A DNA stretch of 64,000 nt from assembly GCA_023213395.1 (NCBI GenBank), contig CM041465.1:68145741-68209740 (forward strand). Direction: 5' to 3'. The notes under the pieces are model-generated. The model searched no databases. It saw only the letters and a program-made list of their open reading frames with translations, and was not told the origin of the DNA. The stretch is from Cycas panzhihuaensis. Taxonomy: Eukaryota; Cycadophyta. A program made the translations under genes and the position numbers. Shown here piece after piece: positions 30,537-42,211 of this stretch (position 1 is its first letter; every line of letters begins with the position of its first letter).

Positions 30537-31727
30537 ATGTCCACTCAATCCTTTGGAGAAGCATTGTATTACATATCCTTCATTGATACCTTTCCTCACA
30601 AAGTCTGGGTTTACTTCCTAAAGCAAAAATCAGAGGCTTTCTCCAAGTTCAAAGAGTTTAAAGCGGAAGTAGAAAATGAATCTGGCTACTCAATTGGCAC
30701 ATTAAGGTCAGATAATGGAGGTGAATTCACTTCAAATGAATTCAACCAATTCTGCAAGGATAATGGAATTCAGAGACAGTTCACAGTTCCTCATACTCCT
30801 CAACAAAATGGAGTCTCCGAAAGGATGAACAGAACTTTGGCTAATAAAGCCAAAACAATGATGCATGCAAAAGGACTTCCAAGAGCTTCTTCGGGTCAAG
30901 CATTTCACATGACCTATGTGGCCAATTGGAGTCCTACAACAGTAGTCACCGACATCACACCTGAGGAGGCATGGACTGGTAAGAAGCCAACTATCAGCCA
31001 TTTGAGGACATTCGGGTGCATTGCATATATGCACATACCAGATCAACAAAGAACAAAGTTGGATAAACATAGTCTTAAATGCATCTTTGTAGGATATGCA
31101 ATTCATAGCAAGGCCTACAAGTTGTATGATCTAGTTGGGAGAAAAATGCATCTCTCAAGAGATGTAATCTTTGTTGAGGATGATCAGAAAGAGTTGGATG
31201 TGGCATCAATCCAACCCCCCATTGATAAAGGTAAAAGGATTGTTGAGGACTTCCCTACCTCTCAATCTTATACACCATGTACTTCATCTGCACTTCCTGT
31301 ACCATCTACTTCATCTTCATCTGCTCCACTTGAACCTTCCACTTCATCTTCTGTTGATCATTCACTTAGACCAGAAGACATTGAGGTTCATGCTACATCA
31401 TTTCAGAAGTTACCAAAATGGTATACTCAAACGGTACAGGATGGTCATATTATTGAAGGGAAACGTCCATCTAAGTATAGGCAGCAAACGAACTTTGCAC
31501 TTATGGCTGAAGTGCTTTCTATTGATGAGCCTTCTACTTTTGAAGAGGCTTCACAAAATGATAGTTGGAAAGCTGCCATGGATGAGGAGATCCACTCCAT
31601 TCACAAGAATGGCACATGGATTTGGTCGAATTGCCTCCACACAAACAGGCAATCAGTTGTAAATGGGTCTACAAGACCAAATTTCATTCTGATGGGACAC
31701 TCAAGCGTCAGAAGGCACGACTTGTAG
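30537..31727 (+). CDS. pol: Element B integrase and linker
   Basis: 396 codons, open. The first catalytic Asp (LVHSDLCGP) is just before the first ATG, so the true frame starts earlier. Second Asp in LRSDNGGEFTSNEF, Glu in NGVSERMNRTLANKA, then LRTFGCIAYMHIP, SRDVIFVEDD, a Ser/Pro-rich linker and the MDEEIHSIHKNGTW block that opens RT. After that the frame slips (WSNCLHTNRQ) and the RT continues in the frame at 31616. Confidence 0.9.
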   Translation: MSTQSFGEALYYISFIDTFPHKVWVYFLKQKSEAFSKFKEFKAEVENESGYSIGTLRSDNGGEFTSNEFNQFCKDNGIQRQFTVPHTPQQNGVSERMNRTLANKAKTMMHAKGLPRASSGQAFHMTYVANWSPTTVVTDITPEEAWTGKKPTISHLRTFGCIAYMHIPDQQRTKLDKHSLKCIFVGYAIHSKAYKLYDLVGRKMHLSRDVIFVEDDQKELDVASIQPPIDKGKRIVEDFPTSQSYTPCTSSALPVPSTSSSSAPLEPSTSSSVDHSLRPEDIEVHATSFQKLPKWYTQTVQDGHIIEGKRPSKYRQQTNFALMAEVLSIDEPSTFEEASQNDSWKAAMDEEIHSIHKNGTWIWSNCLHTNRQSVVNGSTRPNFILMGHSSVRRHDL

Positions 31728-32503
31728 CAAAGGGATTCAAACAAAAGGAAGGAATTGATTATGAGGAGACCTTCGCACCAGTAGCAAACATGAACACCAT
31801 CAGACTCCTCATGGCCTTAGCTACACAATGCAAATGGCCAGTGTATCAGATAGACGTGAAGAGCGCCTTTCTAAACGACGATCTTCAAGAGGAGGTATAC
31901 TTGGAGCAACCTCCTGGTTACAAAGAACAAGGCAAGGAGCATTTGGTATGTCGCCTCAAGAAGGCTTTGTGTGGCTTGAAACAAGCTCCTAGGGCATGGT
32001 ATGCAAAAATCGATGAATACTTCTTGAGACATGGGTTTCATCGATCAACATCTGATCCTAACTTGTATATCAAACATGAACAACACCATGTCATTTATAT
32101 TGCCTTGTATGTAGATGACTTAGTGATCACTGATGATGACACTAAGCTCATCAATGTTCTCCAGGATGACTTGAAGAGAAGTTTCAAGATGACTGATCTT
32201 GGACTTCTCCATTACTTTTTAGGCTTTGAGGTATGGCAGCAGCCAGGCTATATCTTTATTTTCCAAGCAAAATACTCTTAGGACATCTTGCAGAGATTCA
32301 GGATGCATAACTGCAAGGCGACGCCTACGCCCATGGAGAACGGCACCAAGCTTACTCTTAATGAGGAAGCTGAACCAGTGGATCCCACTCTTTATCGACA
32401 GTTGATTGGTAGTTTGATATATCTCACCAACACTCATCCAGATATCTCATTTGCAGTTGGGATTTGCTCTCGTTTCATGTCTCAACCCAATCAGAAGCAT
32501 TGA
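31616..32503 (+). pseudogene. pol: Element B reverse transcriptase
   Basis: The open frame 31616-32281 has [55 protein letters not shown] and the catalytic YVDD at 32108-32119. TAG at 32279 replaces Gln in KYSQDIL. The frame continues to 32503 with the YRQLIGSLIYLTNTHPDISF block. One stop aside the RT is complete. Confidence 0.9.
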
Positions 32504-33034
32504 AAGAAGAAAATGCATACTCAAGTACATCAAAGGTACATTGCAGCTTGGACTTGAGTATGCACATAATGAGAACTTCACTTTGGAGGGGTTCTCTGAT
32601 TCTGATTGGGCAGGATGCCAGGATAGCAGGAAGTCCACCTTGAGTTATTGTTTTACCCTTGGTTCAGCAGGTGTTTCATGGAGTTGCAAGAAGCAACCAA
32701 ATGTTACCTTGTCCTCTCATCAAGGCAGTACAAAGTCGCAGCAAGACAATTGCGAGGCTATCCGGCTCGACGGATTCTTGGTGAGCTTGGATTTCAAAGA
32801 AGAGCGACCAATATTCATTGCGACAATCAGAGTGTCCTCAAGCTAACTAAGAATCCAGTCTTCCATGCATGGACCAAACATATTGAAGTTCACCACCATT
32901 TCATCAGAGAGCATGTACACAGTGGTGAGATCACTCTTCAACATCAACCAACGGAGCAACAAACGGCAGATATCTTTACCAAGCCACTTGGTAGAGACAA
33001 ATTTGTAAAATTTAGAGATGGTCTAAGGATCTGA
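32451..33034 (+). pseudogene. pol: Element B RNase H
   Basis: LKYIKGTLQLGLEYAH, GFSDSDWAGCQDSRKST, SWSCKKQPNVTLSS, then a shift near 32720, the HCDNQSVLKLTKNPVFHAWT block and ADIFTKPLGRDKFV at the end. Two frames (32451-32846 and 32648-33034) share the domain. Confidence 0.88.
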
Positions 33035-33051
33035 CTTAACATTATAAACAA

Positions 33052-33061
33052 TAAGGGGGGG
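33052..33061 (+). other. Element B polypurine tract
   Basis: TAAGGGGGGG directly before TGTTAAACC. Confidence 0.88.
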
Positions 33062-33641
33062 TGTTAAACCTTATGTTTTATCTTATGTTTATATGTTAAG
33101 CTTATGTACTTTCTATTTATGTATTATGTGTGCACTTTAATGCTTATGTGCACTTTTGTACTTTAGGGGTGACTTTATCACTTAAGTGATAAAGTACACA
33201 CCCACTTTATGACTAGTGACACAACGTTGTCACTTATGTAACTTGAGGGTCAAATGACCCCATTGCATCTTTGCTCACACAAGAGCTTCCAAAAGGACAC
33301 ATGTCAATCATCCAAGGTATCTTGGATGTTTGACACTTGTCAAACATCCAAGGCCTTAGGTCTCTCATCTCACTCTATATAATGAGACCTATTCCTCATT
33401 GTTGCTCATTCAAGAGTTGGAGCTCATTGTTATTCTATCAGTTTGCTAATCAAGCTGAAGGCATTCTTTGGTTGTTAGACTAATTCCAACACCTCATCTT
33501 TGGTATTATGATCTTGCTCCTATTTCTCTTTGAGTCCTTTGAATTCTTTGAAGTTCTTTGTTGCTTATGCTTAATGCATTTATTGGTATTGTGCTTTTGT
33601 TAAAGATCTTGGACCTATGTGGCCTTAGGCCCATTCTAACA
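33062..33641 (+). repeat. Element B 3' LTR
   Basis: 580 bases, TGTTAAACC to CATTCTAACA, followed by the TGTGA duplication. It carries the 22-base palindrome at 33173-33194, the inverted repeat at 33321-33352 and TATATAA at 33376-33382. Confidence 0.96.
33321..33352 (+). promoter_or_regulatory. Inverted repeat upstream of TATA in B 3' LTR
   Basis: Same 15-base perfect arms as at 15902-15933. Confidence 0.8.
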
Positions 33642-34160
33642 TGTGAGACATTTGAGAAGGAAAAGATAAATAGACCTCTTACTTTGATGTTGGAGCTTCT
33701 CAATTCTAAGGTGGAAGATGAGACCAACATAAGCAACCACTTGAACAAAGTCATTGATCTAAAGAATAAGCTAGAGGAGTTGAAACCAAATTTGATTGAT
33801 GATGTGATGTTGTTTGTGATGATTATGTCGAAACTACCAGTTGCATTTGCAACCTTCCAAACTGTCTATGGAAGATATGAGGTGATGGAGGGTGAAATGT
33901 TTGATGGTATTAAAAATCTCATTCTAGTTGAGGATGCCAAGCTTAAACATCATGGGATGCTTGGTGGTTATGATTCAAATCAGGCTTTAGTTATGAAGAT
34001 GTAGAAGAGAGAGACTATTCAGGAAGAAAAATCCACATAGAGGATAGGGGAAGAATCTTGGGAGAATACAAAATTCATTGGAAAATGCAACTATTGCAAG
34101 AAGGAAGGCCACGGAGAGAAGAATTACTAGTTCAAAAGATGGGACAAACGTATAGCTAGC
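33642..34160 (+). pseudogene. gag: Element C gag, 3' portion with zinc knuckle
   Basis: Continues the frame of 15370-15638. The open stretch to 34004 has LMLELLNSKVEDETNISNHL and VMIMSKLPVAFATF, capsid blocks. The knuckle near 34088-34130 reads CNYCKKEGHGEKNY, so the last Cys is lost, and a TAG follows in place of the usual Trp. Not functional. Confidence 0.82.
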
Positions 34161-34850
34161 CAAGACAATAAGGGGAAGAGTGTTGTAGAACACTGCGTTA
34201 GAGATTTAGCCTTGTCAGTCGAGTCAAATCAGAAAGATTATTGGATTTGGACTCTGGAGCTTAGAAGCACATCTCTTTTCAGAAGTTGAACTTTGATGTA
34301 TGGAGTGCAGATCCTGGTAATGCTAAGATTGTCCTTGGAGATGCATGCGTGTTACCTATTAAAGGTGTCGGCAATATATCCTTGGCAGAAGGCAAATTTA
34401 AAGGGGTATATTATGTACCCAAGATGAAAATGAATTTACTTTCCACCTGAGAGGTCTATAAACGAAAAATGAAGGTCAAGCTCTATAAAGATAGATGTTT
34501 GATAAAGGACCCGAAAAAGAATTTCTCTACCATTGCTACTGGGAAAGTAAGGGATAATTTTTGGGTCTTTGAGAAATTTCAATCCTAGAAGAGAACTTAT
34601 GCTTTTGTTGCTAGTGCTAATGATGTGAGTAAGTTACGGCATGATCGCCTAGGTCATCTTAATTACAAAAGCATTGCACTAATGAAAAGGTTAAAAATTG
34701 TAGAAAGAATACTATTTGTTTCATGTTCAGAAGATATGTGTCTGAAGGGTATATGTATGGAAAACATCACTACCATCCTTTTGCTTGGGATAATGCTTGG
34801 AGAGCCAAGGAGAACCTTGGACTTGTGCATATAGACTTGACAGGGCCGCT
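34161..34850 (+). pseudogene. pol: Element C protease and GAG-pre-integrase
   Basis: The protease is weakly readable (IVLGDACVLPIKGVGNISLA, GVYYVPKMKMNLLST at about 34330-34450); the active-site triplet is degraded (WTLEL in place of W-x-DSG). The open frame 34625-34834 has KLRHDRLGHLNYKSIALM, the pre-integrase block. Confidence 0.78.
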
Positions 34851-35788
34851 CTCAAACCCTTCCATATCTGGAGTTTGATATACTTTGGTGTTTATAGATG
34901 ACTACACCAAGAAACCCTAGGTTTATTTCCTTAAGAATAAGTTAGATATGTTTGATCGCTTTCGTGATTGGAAAGCAAGTGTCAAAAATGAATGTGACAA
35001 AAGGATAAAAATATTAAGGAGTGATAATGGCAAAGAATACGACAATCATGCATTTAATTAGTTTTGCCAAGATCATGATATAAAACGAAAACTTACTATC
35101 CCGTATATCCTACAACAGAATGGGGTTGTAGAGAGAGAGCATGACTGTGATGGAAATGGCAAGGTGTATGGTACATTCGAAAAACTTGCTGCTAATGTTT
35201 TGAGCAGAAGTTGTTGTGACTATTGTTTATATTTTAAATAGGGTACCCACTCGAGCAGTTCGAAGCATGACCCCCAAAGAAAAATGGACTAGTCATAAAC
35301 CTACCATTAGTCATTTGAAAACATTTGGGTGCATAGCATATGCACACATCCTTGATGATAATTGCAAGAAGTTGGATTGCAAGAGTTTGAAATGCATATT
35401 TGTGGGGTATTTCGATTAGAATAAAGCTTATAGACTGTGGGATCCGCAAGGGAGAAAAGTTGTAATTAATAGGGATGTTAAATTTGATGAGTCATGGACG
35501 CATCATGCTGAGAAGTCACCAGAAGAACCTTTTTACCCCCTGTTAGTTCCATTTTTTGGTGGAAATTCAATAGTTGAAGAGGACAATGAGCTAATCGTGA
35601 TTCAAGAGGAAGTTGGACCAAGTGGAGAAGAAGGTAATAGTAAGGAGCTGTCACATGAAGAAGTACCTACAGCACCAGGTCCTTCTATACCATTATGGGC
35701 AAGGAAGACAATAGAGGATTTTAGTTTGACGTTGCATAACTTTACTAATGATAGAAGAACAAGAAGCCAACATGCTAATTAGACTCTG
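34851..35788 (+). pseudogene. pol: Element C integrase and linker
   Basis: Fragments in shifting frames: FIDDYTKK near 34897, a LRSDNGKEYDN-like block near 35020-35045, a TAG at 35059 in the NQFC position (CAG to TAG), MTVMEMARCM, and the open stretch 35216-35419 (ILNRVPTRAVRSMTPKE, LKTFGCIAYAHI). An acidic linker follows at 35597-35782. It is dead as an enzyme. Confidence 0.82.
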
Positions 35789-36770
35789 GTGGTGAACACC
35801 AACGACTTTAGTGTTCTTGTTTCATATGAAGAAGTGAAGGATGATCCACGGGGGAGAGCTACGATGGAGGAGGAGTATGGCTCAATCATGAAGAATGCAA
35901 CGTGGGATTTAGTTCCCTTACCTTCGACAAAGAACCTAGTTGGGTGTAAGTGGGTCTATAAGACAAAGTTTCGCTCCAATGGAGAGGTGGACAAGTACAA
36001 GGCCATGCTTGTTGCTCAAGGGTTTAAATAGAAGGAAGGAATTGATTATGAGAGGACATTTGTACCAGTCTCCAAGATAACTACATTTGGTTGATCATTT
36101 TCTTGGTAGCTGCATATGGTTGGGAGTTACACCAAATGGACATAAAGTTTCCATTTCTTAATGGCAATCTAAAGGAGGAGGTTTATATGTCATAGCTTGT
36201 GGGATTCATTAAGAAAGGCCAAGAGCATCTTATGTGTCGTTTGAAGAAATCACTCTATGGCCTGAAACAAGCACCCCGTGCTTGGTATGGTAAGATTGAT
36301 GCCAAACTCAAAGAAGGTGGTTTTGTTGCTACAGACTTGGAGTTGAATTTGTATGTTAAAAGGAGTAGGACTTCGATAGTTGTTATTGTGTTGTACGTAG
36401 ATGATTTAATCATTAGAGGCAACTGTAATAAGACTATTGTTCAAGTCAAATCCAATTTGGAAGCGACCTTTGATATGATAGACCTCGGTGCTTTGCACTA
36501 CTTCTTAGGCATTAAAGTCAGGCAGATGGAAGATAGGATCATGATGTTGTAGAATCAATACGTGAAAAACCTACTAGAGAAGCTCAAGATGCAAGATTGC
36601 AAGTCGATTGCAACACCATGTGCTAAAGGCACAGAGTTGCAAAAAGACGTGGCCAAACCCTTTGTAGATGGAACCTTGTATCATCAGTTGGTAGGGTGTT
36701 TGATCTATTTGACTCATACCAGACTAGATATTGCCTATGCTATTGGATTGGTTTCTCGTTATATGTAGAA
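35789..36770 (+). pseudogene. pol: Element C reverse transcriptase
   Basis: Blocks NATWDLVPLPSTKNLVGCKW, AMLVAQGFK followed by TAG (Gln expected), then KEGIDYE; MS-TAG near 36194 (Gln expected); [19 protein letters not shown]; catalytic YVDD at 36393-36404; LHYFLGIKV; TAG at 36550; the YHQLVGCLIYLTHTRLDIAY block; M-TAG-NP at 36766 (Gln expected). At least three stops are Gln codons changed to TAG. Confidence 0.88.
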
Positions 36771-37424
36771 TCCTCAAGAACCACATTGGGTTGCAACGAA
36801 GCAGATTATGAAATACTTGAAAGGGACTCTAAATCTTGGTCTTGAATACCTTTATGATGAAGAGATAAAGTTGTATGGCTACACCAATGATGATTGGGGA
36901 GGAGACTCTGATGATCGAAAATCCACTACTGGATATATCTTTGGTGTCGACAATGGATTTGTTTCGTGGCAGTTAAAAAAATAACAAACAATGGCGTTAT
37001 TTTCTATAGAGGTAGAACATCAAGGTCTCAGTGTCGGTGCTAAAAACGTTGTATGGTTGCAAGGTCTCTTGGAAGTTCTTGGAGTATCACATAACACCCT
37101 AATTATTTTTGTTGATAATCATAGTGCTATTCATTTATCAAAGAATCCAGAGTTCCATGCTTGTACAAAGCACATTTAGATACAACACCACTTCATCTGT
37201 GAACAAATCAAATTAGGGAAGCTGCAGGTCGACTATTGTCCAAACGAATATCAACTTGCGAATGTCTTCACCAAAGCACTTGCTAAAGATCAATTCACAA
37301 AGATGCGTACTTGATTGGGACTCACAGAAGATATTTTTGAGGCGGATGTATTGACAAGGATAAAGGAAAAAGATACTCTAGCCTTCGTGGTAACTAAACT
37401 GCTGCAGATTCTCCACATTCACAT
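36771..37424 (+). pseudogene. pol: Element C RNase H
   Basis: MKYLKGTLNLGLEYL, then a degraded SDWGGDSDDRKSTTGY-type block, a TAA near 36981 (Gln expected), VVWLQGLLEVLGV, FVDNHSAIHLSKNPEFHACTKHI and FTKALAKDQF. A non-coding tail runs to the polypurine tract. Confidence 0.83.
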
Positions 37425-37434
37425 TAAGGGGGGA
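37425..37434 (+). other. Element C polypurine tract
   Basis: TAAGGGGGGA next to the LTR start TGTTAGCG. Confidence 0.85.
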
Positions 37435-37774
37435 TGTTAGCGTGGCAGTTAATTATTAAGACACTTGTTAATGTTAATGCATGTTTTAATTATGTGATTA
37501 ACGAAAAGGCGCGACTTATTTGGAGGGTCATAAACTTTGAGGGTTGACACCTCTTGAGGGATTATAAATATCCCATAGTCCATTGTATATTCATCTCAAT
37601 TGGAATCAATGTGATTGATAGATCTTTCGTGGTGGGTTTTTTCTTGAAAAGGTTTCCCACATATATCTTGTGTACTATGCAATTGTTCTCTGTTTATTCT
37701 GTTTGCTCGTTGTGTATGGTAAAGATTTTGCGGTGTGTAAACATGGATGTTTTCATTCATGTTTCTTAATACCA
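37435..37774 (+). repeat. Element C 3' LTR
   Basis: 340 bases, TGTTAGCGTGG to CTTAATACCA. A TATAAATA box is near 37562. The next base starts minus-strand RT sequence of K. No second copy is in the window. Confidence 0.8.
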
Positions 37775-38170
37775 TCTCTCATAAAGTAATCATTGATTTT
37801 GGAGTACTAGGCATGTGGGGCTTGCTTTAAGTCATACGAAACCTTTTTAAGGTGACAGACGACATGTTCTTTGCCATGTTCACAGTAGCCAGGAGGTTGC
37901 TCTAGATATGTCTCCTTTGAAAGATTGCCATTAAAAACGGCACTTTTGACATCCATTTGAAAAATAGGCCATTTGCATTATATTGCTAAGGCCATTAGAA
38001 GTCTAATGGTGTTCATGTTTGCTATTGGTGCAAAGGTTTTGTCATAATCAATGCTTTTTTCTTTGTTTAAACCCCTTAGCCACCATTTGAGCTTTGTGTC
38101 ACTCGATTGAACTATCAGATCAAAAATTGGTTTTATAGAATCCATTTACAACTTATTGCCTACTTGCTTT
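37775..38170 (-). pseudogene. pol: Element K RT fragment
   Basis: Minus-strand blocks GKEHVVCHLKK, DLKQAPHA, YSKINDYF; further upstream an AFLNGNLSKETYLEQPPGY-like block (about 37955-37895). Stops and changed residues throughout. It ends at the C LTR before the catalytic YVDD, which is missing. Confidence 0.8.
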
Positions 38171-39110
38171 CAAGTAATTCAACCAAATCCCAAGATCCAT
38201 TCTTTTGAATAGAATGCATCTCATCATCCATAGCAACATTCCACTTTTATTCTTTACATGCCTCCTCAAAAGTGGAAGGCTCATCATCAGTTAACGCTTT
38301 AGCCATAAGTGCATAATTCACATTCTATTGTTGCATTTTAAATGGACGTTTTTCTTCTATAGTATGTGCACCCTCTATAGTCTACAAGGACCGTTTTGGT
38401 AATTTCTTCATTGTTGTTGTGGTTGCCTCAATGTCCTAAACCTGCAAAGGTCGTTCAATGTCAGATGGACTGCCAAGATCAATTGTAGAAGCCAAAGAAG
38501 TGGATGGAACTGAAGTAGACGATGAAGGAGAGAAGTGTTGGTGAAGTACATGGTGTTGACGTTGTTGAGGGAAGGAAATCCTCATTAATTGCTTTTCCTT
38601 TATCAAGAGGAATATGAATAGAGACAATATCCATTTCCTCATTATCTTCAACAAAGATTACATCTTTGGTTACATGTGTTTTTTTTCGAATGGGGTCATA
38701 TACCCAATAAACTTTGTTGCCTGTTGCATAACCAATAAAGATGCACTTTAAGCTTTTATTATCAAGTTTACATCTTTGTCGTTGGGGAATGTGCATGCAG
38801 GCAGTGCACCCAAAGGTGCATAGATGGCTAACAATAGGTTTCCTGCCAGTTCAGGCCTCCTCTTGTTTCATATCCCAAACTGCAATTGTGGAGCTTCTAT
38901 TTGTAATATAGGTAGTTATATAAAGTGCTTTTGGCCAATATGACTGCATGAGACCTTTGGCATGCATTATTGTCTTTGCTTTTGTTTATCCTCTTTGCTA
39001 CCTTGTTTTGTTGTGGTGTATATGGAGTAGTAAGCTGACGTTTGATGCCATTATCAATGTAGAACTGGTTGAATGCTTTAGAAGTGAATCCACCGCCATT
39101 GTTAAGATTG
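38171..39110 (-). pseudogene. pol: Element K integrase end and linker
   Basis: Open stretch 38796-38479: MHIPQRQRCKLDNKSLKCIF and HVTKDVIFVEDNEEMDIVS, followed by a Ser/Pro-rich linker. The parts with the second catalytic Asp and the Glu, 38820-39110, are scattered over frames with stops. Confidence 0.8.
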
Positions 39111-39560
39111 CAGAATCTTGATTTGCATATCTGATTCCTCCTCTACAACAAGTTTGAATTCTTTGAACTTAGAAGATGCTTCTGATTTGTGTTTCATACA
39201 GTATCTCCAAACATTGCAAGAGAATCCATCGATAAAGGTGATAAAAAAAGATGTTCCACCAAGGGACTGTGTAGACATAGGTCCATAAATATTTGTGTGT
39301 ATCGGTTGCAATAATTGTTTAGCCCTCCATGCTTGACCTTTTTGAAAAGGTTCTTTATGTCGTTTCCTTGTAATGCATGCTTTACATAGGCATTTACCCA
39401 ATGAGATCTTGGGTAAGCCAAATACCATATTCTTTCTGAATATTAATTTGATGCTCTCTAGGTTCAAGTGACCTAGTCTATTATGCCATAGCTTTACCTT
39501 AGTAAGTGACTAAGTGATGTCTGCATGTGATTTGCTAAGTGTTGCATCTAGTTTGTAAAG
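39102..39560 (-). pseudogene. pol: Element K integrase N-terminal part
   Basis: Open frame 39467-39102: CLCKACITRKRHKEPFQKGQ, IHTNIYGPMSTQSLGGTSFF (the first catalytic Asp of HSDxCGP reads Asn), FIDGFSCNVWRYCMKHKSEA. It matches B 30420-30720. Confidence 0.83.
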
Positions 39561-40016
39561 TCCATGGTCCTCATACCCAATAGTAACCAGTTGGTCTTAT
39601 TTGTTTCTTATTGTACATTTTCCATTTTTAAATAACACACTCATTTGTTGCTTATCAAGTTGGCCAATAGAGAGGATATTTTTAGACATTGATGGAACTA
39701 GAAAGACATTGCCACTGGGAAATGACTAAGTAGGGTTTTGTAAAGTGTTGAATGAGGTAATTTATCCAACATCAGAAATTTGAACAGTTTGATTGTTACC
39801 AAATGTTACTGTTTGTCCCTTGCTCTCTTCAATATCATCTAATAAATCAGCATCACCTGTCATGTGATGGGATGCGCTAGAGTCGACAATCCAAGTATTG
39901 TTGCTATTGTTGTTATCATATGCATAAAATAAATTTTCATCATCATATTGACTGTTGTGGCTTTGATAGCTGCCTTTATATGCCCCCCTTTGACTTCCAT
40001 AATGACCTCCTCAAAA
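39561..40016 (-). pseudogene. pol: Element K protease
   Basis: WIVDSSASHHMTGDADLL, where B has DSGA, so the active-site Gly is Ser; then the VPSMSKNILSIGQLDKQQM block. In-frame stops are present near 39800 and 39725. Confidence 0.82.
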
Positions 40017-40819
40017 TGCACCTCAATTTGGTCTTTGTGGGGATTGTTGTTGTTGTTGTTGCATGTCGTATTGCCTCTTTCTACACTCAGGATGAATGTG
40101 GCTAACCTTTCCATAATAATGATATACAACTAATTTGGCTTTAGGAGCATTGATATTATGATTCATAAATTGTTTTTGAAAGTTTTGTTTGGGGGCCATA
40201 GGTTGTTTGTCTTTGTGCTTTGTGCTGAAAGCACCAAATGTTGTTCCTTCATATTGACAAGAGTAGATTTCTTCTTCTTGTATCAAGAGACTTTCCAATT
40301 GATTGTCATTGTGTCCAAAGTACATCCTCGAGTGATTGAGGAAATGAAGTTGTTGTACTTTCTTGGCAATGCATGAATGGTGGCAATTGCAGGGTCTTCA
40401 TTTAAAGCAAGCTTGCCCAACGTTGTTGATTGATTATTGATTTTCTTTACATTTGATAAAAAAATTGTCATAAGCTCAACAAATTTAATACTAAGCAACT
40501 TGGTACGGGCATCATCTCGCCTTTTATACAAAGATAATAAAATATTACATGCTTCTTTTGAAGTGGATGCATTAGCTATATTATTCATGTGGAAAAATGC
40601 TAATGCTATCTCATATTTAACTCCCCAAGTAATGATAGCAATAGGATCGATAGGAATCATCACATTTGGATTTGCAACATCTGGAGTAAGAGCAGGTTTA
40701 AGAAGTCTTCCACATACACAATTCTATAATTCATTCATAATTAATAAGTTATTTGCTTGTTGCTTTCAATCTTGAAAATTTTCATCTCCATTGAGTTTAA
40801 TCGAGCTTGCATTAAGCAT
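40017..40819 (-). pseudogene. gag: Element K gag
   Basis: From ATG near 40819: MLNASSIKLNGDENFQD then TGA (Trp expected), ACNILLSLYKRRDDARTKLL, LPRKYNNFISSITRG. The zinc knuckle reads YHYYGKVSHIHPEC: two of the Cys are Tyr. A Gln run follows. Homologous over its length to B 28881-29675. Confidence 0.85.
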
Positions 40820-42211
40820 TGATATAACAACTATTTTTTAACTTAAGTTCTTATAGCTAAAAGACTAATTTTGGAGCTCTAAAGCTTTTGTTGTTTAAGT
40901 TCCACTTGCGAACACACCAACGACCCTGATCTATGAATAGATCCAATAGTTGAAGAATGCGAAGAAAGTGGAGGGCTAGGCTTTTAATTGGTCCAACCCT
41001 AATCTATAAAGGAGATTCAACAGTTAGCTAAAGATCAATTTTTAGAACAAGGAGGTAGGGTTGATCTGCATAGCATACTATGCTTTCTTTAGAGCACTCG
41101 ACTTCAGTAATGTGCTTTTCGAATTGCTTCTCACAAAGTTGTCTTAATTGTTGTGCATTTGTTGTACGACTGGTTGGTCCCCTAGGGAATGCACCAATCT
41201 TAAGACATTGAGGCAAGGTCTAAAACTTTTTTCTAGTCTCCCCACTTAGAAATTTTAATTAATTTTAATGAAATGAAGTGTAGTGAGATGCCAAATGAAG
41301 TTATTTGAATTTTTCAAGTAACTTTAATGCTTTAAATAAAGCTCAAATGCTGCCAAGTATGATGTTGATATGATAAAAATCTTGTTTGTTTGCATGTAAT
41401 GCTTTGTAAGCTTCCTTCCTTATTGCATAAAATAAAGTATTTTGAAGAGAACTAAGCATATTTGTGCAAAAAAAGAAACACACAAGGGCACCTTAGGACC
41501 ATTAATGGTCTTACCACACTCTAAAAAGTTGAATTTTATTAGTGTTAGTGTGGTTTTTGAGTCTGATTTAATGAAATAGGACACCACACAGGGAGCCTAA
41601 AATCAAGTACAATAGTGAAATTTTTACACAGGGCATTAAAAACTACTTTAAAACAATGTATAAATCAAGACAAAGCACTTGCAATTTTTTTTAAGAGTTT
41701 GAGTATGCTTAGCTTACAAAAAACTGATATTTTTTCACTTCAAATGATGAAGAAATGATTAAAAACCTCTTTAAAAACAAACTTTAGTAAAAGACCTTTA
41801 TATAAATTAGAATATTCCAATCAATATAACATAAAGTTACATTGCCTAATGTTTGAAAATGAAAAATTTCCAAAGTTGACCTGTGTACAACGATGATGAT
41901 TAGTTCTCACTGATTTCGATCGAAACACTAAAAAAATGATCGAACTCACCATGCGCTGAATTGAATCCCTTTGTAGGATGAAAATGAAGATGATCAAAAC
42001 AAGTTTTGAGCAGATTTAGCTCAACAATAGTAAGTATGAGCCCATTGGAGTGTGTGAGGGGTGCACGGTGACGAAATTGAGAATGCAAGTCTATACCAAA
42101 ATGGAGAGGACTCCCACCTCCTAAACAGTCTCTAGGTTTGTACGATGATCTCCATATGTGTTGAGAAAACTTGGTCTAAATAACCAAAACCAACCACCAA
42201 GATCTAACTAT

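Larger units (their letters stand above)
15639..33641 (+). mobile_element. Element B: full-length Ty1/copia retrotransposon with G inside its 5' LTR
   Basis: Without its insert B is about 7.6 kb. The 5' LTR is 15639-16200 plus 26580-26601, the 3' LTR 33062-33641. Target duplication TGTGA (15634-15638, 33642-33646) is exact. The LTRs differ at about six bases plus one 4-base indel in 580, or about 1 percent, so it is young, yet several stops already break it. The gypsy element G must be younger still. The leader of about 2.3 kb is unusually long. Confidence 0.95.
15370..37774 (+). mobile_element. Element C: old Ty1/copia element, split by B
   Basis: Gag starts at 15370, is cut at 15638 by element B, and resumes at 33642 in the same frame after one copy of the TGTGA duplication. 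Protease, integrase, RT, RNase H, polypurine tract and a 340-base 3' LTR follow, to 37774. No 5' LTR is seen. Many in-frame stops show it is old. On the right the LTR ends exactly where the minus-strand RT of K begins mid-motif, so C appears to have inserted in K. Confidence 0.85.

Noticed and set aside
30732-31106. 124-codon minus-strand frame
   Set aside because: Antisense to B integrase, which has all catalytic blocks on the plus strand.
31171-31662. 163-codon Leu/His-rich plus frame
   Set aside because: Overlaps the B integrase linker in another frame; composition is that of a frame-shifted Ser/Pro-rich linker.
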